Under the pieces are notes generated by a model. It made no database searches and was not told where the DNA came from. It saw only the letters and a list, made by a program, of their open reading frames with translations. The position numbers and the translations under genes were made by a program. A stretch of 6,487 nt of DNA from NCBI GenBank assembly GCA_023653245.1, contig JAMNXK010000126.1, positions 1 to 6,487 of the forward strand, read 5' to 3'. Below, one piece after another: positions 1-6,487 of the stretch. The stretch comes from Tagaea sp. Lineage in GTDB: Bacteria; Pseudomonadota; Alphaproteobacteria; CACIAM-22H2. Each line of letters opens with the position of its first letter. The first letter of the stretch is position 1.

Positions 1-1
1 T

Positions 2-352
2 CTGCGCCGGCAGAATCTGACGCTCGATGCGGGCGGCGAGTTCCTGCTCGATCTGGTCCATGCGACGCATCTGCGCGAGGGCGACGGGCTCGCCCTCGAC
101 GACGGGCGCGTGATCGAAGTGCGCGCGGCCGAGGAGGACGTGCTCGACGTCGCCGGTCGCGATCCGGCGCATACCGCGCGGCTCGCCTGGCATCTCGGCA
201 ACCGGCATTTGGCGGTGCAAGTGCTTGACGACGGGCGCTTGCGCATCGCCGCCGACCACGTGATCGAAGACATGCTCAAGGGCCTGGGTGCCGTCGTCGT
301 CGCGCGGCGCGCGCCGTTCGAACCCGAAGCCGGGGCCTATCATGCGCACTGA
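2..352 (+). CDS. ureE: Urease accessory protein UreE (nickel metallochaperone), 5' end missing
   Basis: UreE is a cytoplasmic nickel-binding chaperone that passes Ni2+ to the UreG/UreF/UreD complex for insertion into the urease active site. The window opens inside the gene, and 116 codons are visible in one open frame. Usual UreE length is about 150-160 residues, so roughly 35-45 N-terminal residues are missing. The family signatures are clear: an N-terminal-domain segment reading RRQNLTLDAGGEFLLDL (visible residues 2-18), then AWHLGNRH (62-69), then DHVIEDML (85-92). The His in DHV (visible residue 86) matches the conserved nickel-binding His of the family. The tail ends GAYHAH, so only two His residues are present and there is no long His-rich extension. 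The last 11 bases overlap the start of ureF, which suggests translational coupling. Identification is very secure; only the start is unknown. Confidence 0.96.
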   Translation: MRRQNLTLDAGGEFLLDLVHATHLREGDGLALDDGRVIEVRAAEEDVLDVAGRDPAHTARLAWHLGNRHLAVQVLDDGRLRIAADHVIEDMLKGLGAVVVARRAPFEPEAGAYHAH

Positions 353-998
353 CGCACTCTTGCGCATGATGGCGTGGCACTCGCCCGCCTTCCCGGTGGG
401 GGCGTTCGCCTATAGCCACGGGCTGGAAGCCGCGATCGACGAAGGCCGCGTGAAGACCGCCGCCGATCTGGCGCCATGGATCGCCGATCTTCTGGCGCAT
501 GGAGCCCCGCGCGCCGATGCGGTGTTTTTCGTTCATGCGTGGCGCGCCGCGCGCGACGGCGACCGGGCGGCACTGACCGAAATCGGCGCGCGTGCCGCCG
601 CGATGCGTGGTACGGGCGAGCTGGCGCTCGAAGCCACGCAAGCCGGAGTGAGTTTCGCTTCGGCCGTGACGCGCGCTTGGCCCGATTGCGCGGGCGAGGG
701 GCACGTCTATCCCGTCGCCGTCGCCGCCGCCGCCGCGCGCGCGGACATTCCGCTCGACGAAGCGCTCGCGGCCTATCTGCATGCCTTCGCGGCCAATCTG
801 GTGTCGGCGGCGGTGCGCGCGATTCCGCTCGGCCAAAGCGACGGGCTCGCGGTTCTCGCATCGCTCGAACCCGCGATCGAAACCGCGCGCGATGCGGCGC
901 TTGCGCGCGAACTCGACGACGCTGGCGCGGCGGCGCCGGCACTCGACATCCTCTCCTTCCGTCACGAAACCCAGTATTCGAGGTTGTTCAGATCATGA
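342..998 (+). CDS. ureF: Urease accessory protein UreF
   Basis: UreF is an all-helical cytoplasmic protein. With UreD/UreH and UreG it forms the pre-activation complex on apo-urease, and it gates GTP-dependent nickel delivery by UreG. The product is 218 residues, slightly shorter than the usual 220-240. The N-terminal signature [16 protein letters not shown] (14-29) and the C-terminal [10 protein letters not shown] ending are both typical of the family. The ATG at 342 is chosen because the conserved family region begins about ten residues later. The open frame runs back to 288, but that extension lies in ureE and resembles nothing in UreF. The start overlaps the ureE stop by 11 bases and the stop overlaps the ureG start as ATGA, so the three genes should be translated as a coupled set. 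An Ala-rich run (about codons 125-133, bases 714-740) is coded by near-repeats of GCC. Confidence 0.96.
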   Translation: MRTDALLRMMAWHSPAFPVGAFAYSHGLEAAIDEGRVKTAADLAPWIADLLAHGAPRADAVFFVHAWRAARDGDRAALTEIGARAAAMRGTGELALEATQAGVSFASAVTRAWPDCAGEGHVYPVAVAAAAARADIPLDEALAAYLHAFAANLVSAAVRAIPLGQSDGLAVLASLEPAIETARDAALARELDDAGAAAPALDILSFRHETQYSRLFRS

Positions 999-1621
999 CC
1001 CAACATACGGGACCCTTGCGCGTGGGCATCGGCGGGCCGGTCGGCTCGGGCAAGACGGCACTGGTCGATGCGCTGTGCAAGTCGTTGCGCGAGCGCTACG
1101 ACGTCGCCGCCATCACCAACGACATCTACACCAAGGAGGACGCGCAATTCCTGACGCGTTCGGGCGCGCTCGCCCCGGAGCGCATCATGGGGGTGGAGAC
1201 CGGCGGCTGTCCGCACACCGCGATCCGCGAGGACGCCTCGGCCAATCTCGCCGCCGTCGCGGAGATGACGGCCAAGTTCCCGGGCCTCGAACTGCTGTTC
1301 GTCGAAAGCGGCGGCGACAATCTCGCCGCCACCTTCTCGCCCGAGCTCGCGGATCTCACGATCTACGTGATCGACGTCTCGGCCGGCGACAAAATTCCGC
1401 GCAAAGGCGGGCCGGGCATCACGCGCTCGGATTTGCTGGTCATCAACAAGATCGATCTCGCACCTTACGTGGGCGCGTCGCTCGAAGTGATGGACCGCGA
1501 CGCCAAGACGATGCGCGGGGCCCGGCCCTTCGTGTTCGCCAATATCCGCGCGGGCAAAGGCGTGGCCGAAATCGCCGCCTTCATCGCCAAGGCCGGCGGC
1601 CTGCCCGCACGCGCGGCTTGA
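995..1621 (+). CDS. ureG: Urease accessory GTPase UreG
   Basis: UreG is a SIMIBI-class GTPase. GTP- and nickel-driven dimerisation carries nickel to the UreD-UreF-urease complex, and GTP hydrolysis powers insertion. The product is 208 residues, a normal bacterial length. All expected motifs are present: P-loop GGPVGSGKT (13-21), the nickel-binding CPH motif (72-74) within [13 protein letters not shown], the ESGGDN motif (104-109), and the guanine-specificity NKID (151-154). The N-terminus has no His-rich extension. The ATG overlaps the ureF stop by 4 bases (ATGA). The gene ends 3 bases before the stop of a gene on the opposite strand, so there is no room for a separate terminator between the two coding regions. 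It is the last gene of the urease cluster here, and the identification is very secure. Confidence 0.98.
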   Translation: MTQHTGPLRVGIGGPVGSGKTALVDALCKSLRERYDVAAITNDIYTKEDAQFLTRSGALAPERIMGVETGGCPHTAIREDASANLAAVAEMTAKFPGLELLFVESGGDNLAATFSPELADLTIYVIDVSAGDKIPRKGGPGITRSDLLVINKIDLAPYVGASLEVMDRDAKTMRGARPFVFANIRAGKGVAEIAAFIAKAGGLPARAA

Positions 1622-1624
1622 GCT

Positions 1625-1918
1625 TCAGGCGGCGGAATTCCGCGCCGCTTCGAAATTCAGGCGATGCTTGATGAGGTCGATCGTGGGCTTCGTCGCCTCG
1701 ACGATCCTTATGCGCTTTTTGAACGCTTCGAACCCGAGCGCTTCCAAGAGCGGGACGAGCGCCGAGTTAACGAAGGACGAAGTGACCGCATCGACGCCCG
1801 CGAAACTGACCGTAACTTGATCCGCGCGCACGAGCTCGGCCGCGATCGCCGCGCGAACCGCGTCGCCGTCGTCGTTCGTATAGGCGGCTTGCGCCAAATC
1901 CCTGACTTGGATCACCAT
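1625..1918 (-). CDS. Small STAS-like protein (DUF4325 type)
   Basis: The product is a 97-residue soluble protein with no membrane segment or signal peptide. The stretch VTVSFAGVDAVTSSFVNSAL (35-54) matches the core of the STAS-like DUF4325 family as I recall it. In that core a hydrophobic strand ending in F-x-GV is followed by T-S-S-F at the turn before a helix. This is the turn where SpoIIAA/RsbV-type STAS proteins carry their phosphorylated Ser, so Ser47 or Ser48 is a candidate site (inference). A second strand, RIRIVEA, follows. The ATG overlaps the stop of the upstream STAS-HATPase gene by 7 bases (ATGGTGA), so the two products are probably made together and likely interact. Function is unknown. 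A role as antagonist or phosphorylation target of the ATPase is the simplest guess. The gene ends 3 bases from the convergent ureG stop. Confidence 0.85.
   Translation of the reverse strand: MVIQVRDLAQAAYTNDDGDAVRAAIAAELVRADQVTVSFAGVDAVTSSFVNSALVPLLEALGFEAFKKRIRIVEATKPTIDLIKHRLNFEAARNSAA
1628..1646. terminator. Possible GC-rich hairpin after ureG (weak terminator candidate)
   Basis: A perfect 12-base palindrome (GCGGAATTCCGC, 1632-1643) is flanked by GGC (1628-1630) and GCC (1644-1646). With one bulged G at 1631 this can fold to a 7-bp GC-rich stem with an AATT loop. It starts 7 bases after the ureG stop and lies inside the last codons of the convergent gene. No T-run follows on either strand, so it is not a classical intrinsic terminator. 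It may be only a coding coincidence. Confidence 0.2.
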
Positions 1919-2775
1919 TCCAACTCCCCGCGAGTCTCCTCGACGGCCTCGATTGTATCGGTTCGGAGGGAAATCGAATAGAGCGCGCCCGGAAACGAAG
2001 CGGATCGCTCGGTGATCGCATGGATCGAGAACCCTTCGTCGGCCGCGACGTGAAGCCGGCCCCGTCCGGAGGCTAGCCGCAGGGCGCCGCGATTGGAGTC
2101 AACGACGACCGATTTGACCCAATTCAAGCCCGCGCCACGATTCCCTGGCGTCGTCTTGGTGCTGAAGCCTTCTTCGAACGCCTTCGACAGTGCCGCTGCG
2201 TCGCCGATCCCCGGCTCTTTGCGACGGATCCGACCTGGAATCCCGACGCCACCGTCCCCAATGGCAATGTCCACTCGGTCTTTCCCGGGTATGAACTGGG
2301 CCGCCAAGTATCCGACATCCACTCCGGCGTGATCCTCGATATTGCGAAACAACTCCTTGAGGAAAACGCGCACGGGCTCCAGCGCCGCGCTCGACAACGA
2401 AAGCCGTCCGCCGATCCATGGGGAGAACGAATTCGCGACGAGATCAAGCGAGTTCGTATGCGTGACGCGCGAAACCGGAAACACATCCGGAGCGGAGAGG
2501 CCCTTCGCGCCAAAGGGACGTTTGTGATCGCCCGACGCATTCGACCCGAATGCGCCGAAGATGGGTGGAGGTCGCAAGAGTTCCAAGTTAACGCCTCGTG
2601 CCATCGAACGATCGAGCGCGATGGCGAGGGCCACGGCGCCGGCCGAATCCATCGACGTCAACTTACCGCAGTCGATCGTGAGGGCCCCGGGCGCTTCGGC
2701 TTGCCAAGCACTTTGCAGGCTAGCCAATAGCGGCTCCAGATCGTCGATCGTCGCTTGTCCGGGCAATATCAGCAC
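1912..2775 (-). CDS. STAS domain fused to GHKL/HATPase domain (partner-switch-like regulator)
   Basis: The product is a 287-residue soluble protein. The N-terminal ~70 residues look like a STAS domain: strand LILPGQ, helix, then LTIDCGKLTSMDSAG (32-46), in which Asp43-Ser44 matches the DS phosphorylation site of SpoIIAA/RsbV proteins. A linker follows. The C-terminal half is a GHKL ATPase: N-box ELFRNIEDH (141-149, Asn145 the Mg-ATP ligand), G1 box DGGVGIP (174-180), and G2 box NRGAGL (212-217) followed by a conserved N-x-G-A-L-R-L strand. There is no HisKA dimerisation domain, so it is unlikely to be an ordinary histidine kinase. A serine kinase or ATP-dependent switch acting on STAS partners is more likely (inference). 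The start at 2775 is GTG with no visible Shine-Dalgarno sequence, and it places the first STAS strand right at the N-terminus. A TTG at 2766 is the nearest alternative. It is followed by, and overlaps, the DUF4325 gene. Confidence 0.85.
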   Translation of the reverse strand: MLILPGQATIDDLEPLLASLQSAWQAEAPGALTIDCGKLTSMDSAGAVALAIALDRSMARGVNLELLRPPPIFGAFGSNASGDHKRPFGAKGLSAPDVFPVSRVTHTNSLDLVANSFSPWIGGRLSLSSAALEPVRVFLKELFRNIEDHAGVDVGYLAAQFIPGKDRVDIAIGDGGVGIPGRIRRKEPGIGDAAALSKAFEEGFSTKTTPGNRGAGLNWVKSVVVDSNRGALRLASGRGRLHVAADEGFSIHAITERSASFPGALYSISLRTDTIEAVEETRGELEW

Positions 2776-2784
2776 GGGAGAAAG

Positions 2785-2816
2785 ACTAAACCAAGCAAAG
2801 TGCTTTGTCCGCTCAA
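2785..2816 (-). promoter_or_regulatory. Weak candidate promoter for the STAS-HATPase operon
   Basis: On the minus strand TTGAGC (2816-2811) resembles a -35 box. TTTAGT (2790-2785) resembles a -10 box with four of six consensus bases, but the 20-base spacing is long. The 12-base palindrome at 2796-2807 falls in the spacer. If used, transcription would begin a few bases before the GTG at 2775. That would fit a near-leaderless message and the missing Shine-Dalgarno sequence. The support is weak. Confidence 0.2.
2796..2807. repeat. 12-base palindrome in the divergent intergenic region
   Basis: CAAAG-TG-CTTTG forms two perfect 5-base inverted arms around a 2-base centre. It lies about 20 bases upstream of the STAS-HATPase start, where a repressor or activator of that gene could bind. 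The word CTTTGT at its right arm recurs at 2859-2864 in the larger palindrome. No regulator family is assigned, and chance occurrence is possible. Confidence 0.3.
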
Positions 2817-2821
2817 ACGCG

Positions 2822-2831
2822 CTTGCGCAAG
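2822..2831. repeat. 10-base perfect palindrome in the divergent intergenic region
   Basis: CTTGCGCAAG is perfectly self-complementary and sits near the middle of the 101-base region between the two divergent starts. In GC-rich DNA a 10-base palindrome is not rare. It is listed because it is one of three in a short non-coding stretch. Confidence 0.2.
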
Positions 2832-2845
2832 GCTTCTTGATGTCG

Positions 2846-2867
2846 CAAACAAGGGGCCCTTTGTTTG
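2846..2867. promoter_or_regulatory. 22-base near-perfect palindrome beside the hydrolase ribosome binding site (operator or RNA hairpin candidate)
   Basis: The arms CAAACAAGGGG (2846-2856) and CCCTTTGTTTG (2857-2867) are complementary at ten of eleven pairs. The only exception, 2853/2860, is a G-T pair that still forms G-U in RNA. The right arm ends on the first base of the GGAG ribosome binding site of the hydrolase gene. It could be an operator for a dimeric repressor at the divergent promoters. Alternatively it could be a 5'-leader hairpin (stem about 9 bp, loop GGCC) that limits ribosome access. The symmetry is seen directly; the function is inferred. Confidence 0.5.
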
Positions 2868-2870
2868 GAG
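2867..2870 (+). promoter_or_regulatory. Ribosome binding site of the M20 hydrolase
   Basis: GGAG lies 6 bases before the ATG at 2877, an ideal spacing. It decides in favour of that ATG over the in-frame TTG at 2865, whose codon overlaps this site. Confidence 0.7.
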
Positions 2871-2876
2871 CCCCCG

Positions 2877-4118
2877 ATGTCCCAGTCCGCCGCGCGTATC
2901 GACGAAAACCGCCTTTGGCAGCGCCATGTCGAGATGGCCAAGCTCGGCGGCTTGCCCAAAGGCGGCGTGAACCGCCAAGCGCTGTCGGCCGAGGACGCGG
3001 CCGCGCGGCGTTTGCTGGGCGAGTGGGCGGCCGCGCGCGGCTACGAATTGTTCGGCGATCCGATCGGGAATCTTTACGTGCGCCGGCCGGGCACCGAGAA
3101 CGACGCCGCCCCCGTGGTCACCGGCTCGCATATGGACAGCCAGCCCACGGGCGGCAAGTACGACGGCATCTACGGCGTGCTCGCCGGGTTCGAAGCGCTC
3201 GAAGCGCTCGACGATGCGGGCGTGCGCACCAAGCGTCCGGTGCAGGTCGTCGCCTGGATGAACGAGGAGGGCAGCCGCTTCCAGCCCGGTGCGATGGGCT
3301 CGGCCGCCTGGGCGGGGCACTACGACCTTGCCAAGATGCTCGCCGTGCGCGACCGCGCGGACGTTCTGCTCGCCGACGCGCTGCGCGATACGTTGGCGGC
3401 CGCGCCCTGCCGCCAAGCCGACGGCTTCGATCGGCGCTTCCACGCCTATATCGAGGCGCATATCGAACAAGGCCCGCGCCTGGAGGCCGAGCGCCGGACG
3501 ATCGGCGTGGTCACCGGCATTCAGGGCTCGCAGCGCTACACGATCGACGTGACCGGCGAGGAAGCGCATGCGGGCACGACGCCGTTGCGCGCGCGCAAGG
3601 ACGCGCTCAAGAGTGCGGTGGCCATCGTCGCGGCGTTGGAGCGGCACATGCACGATCCCGCCGACGTGGTGCGCTTCACCGTCGGCCGCTTCGAATGCAA
3701 GCCCGGCTCGCCCAACACCGTGCCGGGGCACGTGCATTTCACCATCGATTTCCGCCATCCGGACGCGGCCGTTCTGGCGCGGCTGGGCGACGGCATCGCG
3801 CCGGTGGCGCAAGCCGCCGCGGGGCCGTGCGCGGTCGCGGTCGAGCGCATTACGGATGTGGCACCCACGGTGTTCGATCCGCGCGTGGTCGAGCTGGTGC
3901 GCGCGCAAGCGAACGCGCTGGGGCTCTCGAATATGGACATGCCCTCGGGGGCGGGCCACGACGCGATGCATGTCGCCCCGTTCTGCCCGGCGGGGATGAT
4001 TTTCGTGCCGTGCGAGCGCGGGGTGAGCCACAACGAGGCGGAAGCCGCCACGCCCGCCGATCTCGCCGCCGGCGCGCGCGTGCTCGCCGCCAGTCTCGAA
4101 GCGCTCGCCAACGAGTAG
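2877..4118 (+). CDS. M20-fold metal-dependent amidohydrolase (N-carbamoyl-amino-acid hydrolase / beta-ureidopropionase type)
   Basis: The enzyme probably hydrolyses a carbamoyl or ureido group, releasing ammonia and CO2, in the cytoplasm with two divalent metal ions. The product is 413 residues, normal for the hydantoinase/carbamoylase amidase family. Metal-site motifs appear in order: GSHMDSQPTGGKYDG (83-97, His85 and Asp96), NEEGSRF (129-135, Glu130/Glu131), HIEQG (195-199, His195), the substrate-binding GAGHDAMH stretch near residue 360, and the terminal SHNE (384-387, His385). The enzyme appears intact. The GSHxDSQPTGG form with NEEGSRF looks closer to beta-ureidopropionase and N-carbamoyl-L-amino-acid hydrolase than to allantoate amidohydrolase, but the substrate cannot be fixed from sequence. 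The ATG at 2877 has a good GGAG site. The gene runs divergently from the STAS-HATPase gene. It ends only 2 bases from the convergent kinase gene. Confidence 0.93.
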   Translation: MSQSAARIDENRLWQRHVEMAKLGGLPKGGVNRQALSAEDAAARRLLGEWAAARGYELFGDPIGNLYVRRPGTENDAAPVVTGSHMDSQPTGGKYDGIYGVLAGFEALEALDDAGVRTKRPVQVVAWMNEEGSRFQPGAMGSAAWAGHYDLAKMLAVRDRADVLLADALRDTLAAAPCRQADGFDRRFHAYIEAHIEQGPRLEAERRTIGVVTGIQGSQRYTIDVTGEEAHAGTTPLRARKDALKSAVAIVAALERHMHDPADVVRFTVGRFECKPGSPNTVPGHVHFTIDFRHPDAAVLARLGDGIAPVAQAAAGPCAVAVERITDVAPTVFDPRVVELVRAQANALGLSNMDMPSGAGHDAMHVAPFCPAGMIFVPCERGVSHNEAEAATPADLAAGARVLAASLEALANE

Positions 4119-4120
4119 CC

Positions 4121-5160
<1,040 letters not shown>

Positions 5161-5164
<4 letters not shown>

Positions 5165-6156
5165 CGCGTGCGCGCCCAGAGCAGCGAGCCGCCCGCCGGC
5201 AGGATCGCGCGTTCGGGCGCGCGCAAGCCCGCGCGCGCGAACCAATCGTGGTGTTGCGACAGCGTGTAGGCGCGCCCGGATCGGAACAAGGTCATGAGGG
5301 TGAGATTGAATCCCACCATGTCGGCGGGCGCAAGCCCATCGTCGTCGAGCACCGCACCCGCCACGATCAACAACCCGCCCGGCGCCAGGGCCCCGGCGGC
5401 GTTGGCGACTGCGCGGGCGGCCTCGTCCGGCCCCAGGACTTGCAGCAAGGCGCGCATCGCCACGACGTCCGCCGGGCCGCCGGGCGGCGGGCCCGCTAGC
5501 GCGTCGGCTTCTTCGACGGCGATCCGCGCGGCCAGACCGGCTTCGGCGACGAAAGCGCGCGCGGTCGGCAGCGCGGCGGCCAGATCGGTCGCCGTCGCGC
5601 GCAGCTCGGGCAGGGCCCGGCACAGCGCGATCGATACGCCAGCACCGCCGCAGCCCAGTTCGATCAGCCGCCGGGCGCCCGACAGATCGATCCGCTTGGC
5701 GACGTCGCGGCCCGTCGCCAGGGCGCTGGGGTGGATGCCGCGCAAGAACGCGTCTTCGGAGGAGTCTTGCGCGCCGGTGGGCGTGCCCTCGCGCACGGCG
5801 CGGGCGAAATCGAGGCCGCCGCGAAAGAAGCGCCCGTAGACGGGTGCGATCGGCCCGATGAACCCGGGCGCGCCGGGGACGAGGTAGTGCGCGGTCTCGA
5901 CGGTCGGCGCGTAGCGCCGATCCTCGTCGCGCGCCAGGAAGCCGTAGACGACGAGCGCGTCGCACAAGGCCCCCAGGCGGGTCTCGTCCGCGGCACCCAG
6001 CGTCTTGGCGAGGGCGGGGGCGGCGAGCGGCCCCGGTGCGAGCGCGGCGAAGAGATCGAGTTCGAGGGCGACGAGGAGAGCGGCGGCCGGATGGAAGCCG
6101 GCCAGCGCGCGCTGGAGTGTCGCGGGCGGCGGCGGTTTGCCGGCGGCGCCCGTCAC
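5161..6156 (-). CDS. SAM-dependent methyltransferase, O-methyltransferase-like with N-terminal dimerisation domain
   Basis: The product is a 331-residue protein. Residues about 12-90 form a helical, winged-helix-like region (LQRALAGFHPAAALLVALEL onward, ending in GFLARDEDRRYAPT), as in dimeric small-molecule O-methyltransferases. The Rossmann domain begins with motif I, LIELGCGGAG (164-173), followed by the acidic residue Asp191 at the end of the second strand, which would bind the SAM ribose. A later VVAMRALLQVLG stretch corresponds to the motif IV/post-strand region. The substrate is unknown. The start is taken as GTG at 6156, overlapping the ABC ATPase stop by 4 bases (GTGA). The frame stays open to the window edge, but the extension lies within the ATPase gene in another frame. 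Its stop overlaps the kinase start, so the transporter, methyltransferase and kinase genes appear to be one operon. Confidence 0.88.
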
Positions 6157-6487
6157 TTCTGCGCGCGCACGGCCGAGATCTCGTCGCGCAGCTTGTGCAC
6201 GATGTCGACGAACTCGGGTTTGAAAGTGTCCTCGAGCTTGCGCGGGCGCGCGAACTCGCTGTCGGTGATCGAGATGATGCGGCCCGGCCGCGCGCTCATC
6301 ATGAACACCCGGTCGGAGAGATAGACCGCCTCGCGCAGTTCGTGCGTGATCAGCAGCACGGTCGGGCGCTTCTTGATCCACAGCGTTTGCAGGACGTCCC
6401 ACAGCTCCTCGCGCGTGAAGGCGTCCAACGCGGCGAACGGCTCGTCGAGCAGCAGCAATTCGGGCGAATGGATCAGCGCGCGGCACA
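6153..6487 (-). CDS. ABC transporter ATP-binding subunit (TauB/SsuB/NrtD-like), 5' end missing
   Basis: This is the C-terminal part of a cytoplasmic ATPase subunit of an import-type ABC transporter. 110 codons are visible, of roughly 250-270 usual. It begins just after the signature region with CRALIHSPE. Walker B LLLLDEP (visible 10-16), D-loop ALD (19-21) and the switch His in LLITHE (44-49) follow, all intact. The segment DAFTREELWDVLQTLW with HELREAVYLSDRV is characteristic of the nitrate/sulfonate/taurine and related organic-nitrogen uptake ATPases. The Walker A and LSGGQ parts lie outside the window, as do any permease and binding-protein genes. The ligand is therefore unknown. The TGA stop overlaps the methyltransferase GTG. 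Confidence 0.93.
   Translation of the reverse strand, partial: CRALIHSPELLLLDEPFAALDAFTREELWDVLQTLWIKKRPTVLLITHELREAVYLSDRVFMMSARPGRIISITDSEFARPRKLEDTFKPEFVDIVHKLRDEISAVRAQK

Noticed and set aside
276..965. Two long minus-strand open frames antisense to ureF
   Set aside because: They are Arg-rich translations without motifs, lying fully opposite a well-supported ureF.
288..998. UreF starting at 288
   Set aside because: The added 18 residues are an out-of-frame reading of ureE. Known UreF proteins start shortly before the [16 protein letters not shown] motif, which fits the ATG at 342.
476..1621. UreG extended upstream by about 170 residues as an apparent fusion
   Set aside because: The extension is an Arg-rich shadow of ureF in another frame. 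The ATG at 995 with the ATGA overlap gives a normal 208-residue UreG.
3192..3209. Tandem duplicate of the 9-base unit GAAGCGCTC in the hydrolase gene
   Set aside because: It codes Glu-Ala-Leu twice within a normal helix of the family, and two copies of a short GC-rich unit are not notable.

Overview
The window is very GC-rich and gene-dense. Most genes sit end to end or overlap by a few bases. The codon use, the ureE-ureF-ureG order and the style of the kinase and transporter genes suggest a high-GC alphaproteobacterium, perhaps from the Rhodospirillales group. That placement is an inference and nothing in the window proves it.

Layout. (1) Bases 2-1621, + strand: the end of a urease operon, with a 5'-truncated ureE, then ureF and ureG. 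These overlap by 11 and 4 bases. (2) Bases 1625-2775, - strand: a two-gene regulatory module. The first gene encodes a STAS domain fused to a GHKL/HATPase domain. The second encodes a small stand-alone STAS-like protein of the DUF4325 type, and the two overlap by 7 bases. (3) Bases 2776-2876: a 101-base divergent intergenic region with three short palindromes, the only intergenic region over 3 bases in the window. (4) Bases 2877-4118, + strand: an M20-fold, metal-dependent hydrolase of the N-carbamoyl-amino-acid hydrolase / beta-ureidopropionase / allantoate amidohydrolase group. (5) Bases 4121-6487, - strand: a tightly coupled operon of a 5'-truncated ABC transporter ATPase (TauB/SsuB type), a SAM-dependent methyltransferase with an N-terminal helical dimerisation region, and a soluble PAS-like histidine kinase. 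Each junction in this operon is a 4-base overlap.

How the genes may work together. UreE, UreF and UreG deliver nickel to urease, which releases ammonia from urea. The M20 hydrolase probably releases ammonia and CO2 from a carbamoyl or ureido compound. The ABC ATPase is of a type that often serves uptake of small N- or S-containing organic molecules. A nitrogen-scavenging neighbourhood is therefore plausible. The STAS-HATPase/DUF4325 pair looks like a compact partner-switching regulator. It is less GC-rich than its neighbours where sampled and fits between two conventional metabolic blocks. It is the least understood part of the window. No RNA genes, CRISPR arrays, insertion sequences or attachment sites were seen.
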